Assembly: GCA_900546315.1 (NCBI GenBank)
Contig: URCP01000133.1
Coordinates: 1 to 5,705 of the forward strand
Length of the DNA: 5,705 nt
Source of the DNA: an uncultured Eubacteriales bacterium
GTDB taxonomy: Bacteria > Bacillota > Clostridia > Oscillospirales > CAG-272
Direction of reading: 5' to 3'
The translations under genes were made by a program, and so were the position numbers. The notes beneath the pieces are model-generated. The model was not told the origin of the DNA. It searched no databases and saw only the letters and a list, made by a program, of their open reading frames with translations. Of the stretch, positions 4,827 to 5,705 are shown one piece after another. The stretch's first letter is position 1. The number at the start of each line of letters is the position of its first letter.

Positions 4827-5705
4827 ATGAAACGCATAATTTCCGCCCTGCTCGCGGCGGTCGCTCTGATAACGATATCTTCCCTTTCGTCCTGCGGGAG
4901 CGGAGAGATACTGACGGGGGTTTACTCTTCGGAACAGATAGCTCTTCCCGACGGCTTCGCGGCGGACACGGTCATCCGCGCGGCGGACGGCTTCGCGGTT
5001 GTCTCAACGCGGGACGAAGACGGCGTCCGGCGGTTTGTCAGGCTCGACGGCGAAATGAACGTGACAGACAGCGGCGAAATTCCGACCTCGAACGTAGCGT
5101 TCCTTCCTGGCAGGAACATAGTGTACGCCGAGGGCGCGGATATCCTGCGCTCCGGGAACAAACCGCTCACCGTACCATATACCGGAATGACGAAGCCCGG
5201 AATGGTCGACGACACCTTCGCCGGGTATACCGAGACATCCCCCGTCGCGGCGGACTCTGACGGAAACATCCTGTTCGTCGGGCAGTTCAAGGCGATGGTC
5301 GTTTCATCAGACCTCGAACTCATCGGAGACGTGCCGACGAGCGGAGCCGTCGAGTCATACGACCTCTCACCGGACGGCAGATTCATGCTCTTCAACCGCA
5401 GCGGAAGTCGTGACGGAATAGTCAGCTTCATCGACCCCGCGAGCGGGAAAATATCCGACAAATTCTCAATTCCCGAGGATCTGTCCGCGTGGAACATCAA
5501 GGTTTACGCCGGGAGCGGCGGGAGATACTATGTCAGGTGCTCGACCGGAATCTATGCCTGCGAGGGTGAGAAATACGAGTACATATGCGACTTTCTGAAC
5601 TCGGATATGTCGTACAATAAGATACGTGACCTCGAGTTCATCGACGACGACCATTTCCTCGCCGCGTATGACGGCGGGCTGTACATGATGACCGCCGCCG
5701 CGGGC
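4827..5705 (+). CDS. Secreted lipoprotein, propeller-like, 3' end outside window
   Basis: The frame is open for 293 codons to the window edge, so the protein is cut at its C-terminus. The N-terminus is a lipoprotein signal: basic MKR, a hydrophobic core (residues 4-18) and the lipobox LSSC (20-23), with Cys23 the predicted lipidation site. The mature part has short beta-strand repeats rich in Gly and Asp turns, including LSPDGRFMLFN (180-190), which resembles the blade motif of WD40/TolB-like propellers. It is therefore probably an extracellular, membrane-anchored beta-propeller or its N-terminal half. The ATG lies 10 bases after AAGG (4813-4816) in an AGGAAAGG-rich ribosome site. In related bacteria such N-termini can precede a solute-binding domain, but that part is not in view. 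It has its own promoter and may be unrelated to the MoxR operon. The family is not recognised. Confidence 0.85.
   Translation, partial: MKRIISALLAAVALITISSLSSCGSGEILTGVYSSEQIALPDGFAADTVIRAADGFAVVSTRDEDGVRRFVRLDGEMNVTDSGEIPTSNVAFLPGRNIVYAEGADILRSGNKPLTVPYTGMTKPGMVDDTFAGYTETSPVAADSDGNILFVGQFKAMVVSSDLELIGDVPTSGAVESYDLSPDGRFMLFNRSGSRDGIVSFIDPASGKISDKFSIPEDLSAWNIKVYAGSGGRYYVRCSTGIYACEGEKYEYICDFLNSDMSYNKIRDLEFIDDDHFLAAYDGGLYMMTAAAG

Overview
The window looks like a chromosomal segment from a low-G+C-lineage (Bacillota) bacterium with GC-rich coding DNA, most likely an uncultured Clostridia/Oscillospirales-type gut organism. This is inferred from three things: near-consensus sigma-A promoters with Shine-Dalgarno sites such as GAAAGGA or GAGGAGA, frequent ATA and AGG/AGA codons despite high GC, and a CD3324-family small protein, which I know from Clostridia. 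No sequence search was possible, so the taxonomy is a guess.

Left part, minus strand (1-1011). A sigma-A promoter (TTGATT, 17 bp, TATAAT; 1011 to 983) fires leftward. It is followed by a leader of about 270 nt that holds a 10-codon ORF with a good ribosome site and several inverted repeats. Next comes a 95-aa CD3324-family helix-turn-helix protein (709 to 422). A doubtful small ORF (409 to 128) has a good ribosome site but is crossed by a convincing intrinsic terminator (283 to 244). The first 128 bases hold a dense set of stem-loops whose G.U pairs fit a minus-strand RNA better than a plus-strand one.

Central part, plus strand (1083-4756). A perfect-consensus promoter (TTGACA, 17 bp, TATAAT) drives a three-gene operon: a MoxR-type AAA+ ATPase (1143-2081), a DUF58 protein (2083-3327) and a polytopic membrane protein with a DUF4129-like tail (3324-4706). 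Junctions are 1 bp apart or overlap by 4 bp (ATGA), and the operon ends at a strong intrinsic terminator (4713-4756). This is the known MoxR / DUF58 / membrane-protein module, in which the ATPase is thought to act as a chaperone on partner proteins of the envelope. Here the third gene has the membrane segments and the DUF4129-like tail, but I see no transglutaminase domain of the kind that often lies between them.

Right edge, plus strand (4768-5705). A separate promoter with an extended -10 drives a secreted lipoprotein of propeller-like character that runs off the window still open. No tRNA, rRNA, CRISPR array, complete mobile element or obviously new multi-gene system is visible. The least explained parts are the structured minus-strand DNA at 1-128 and the long leader at 710-976.
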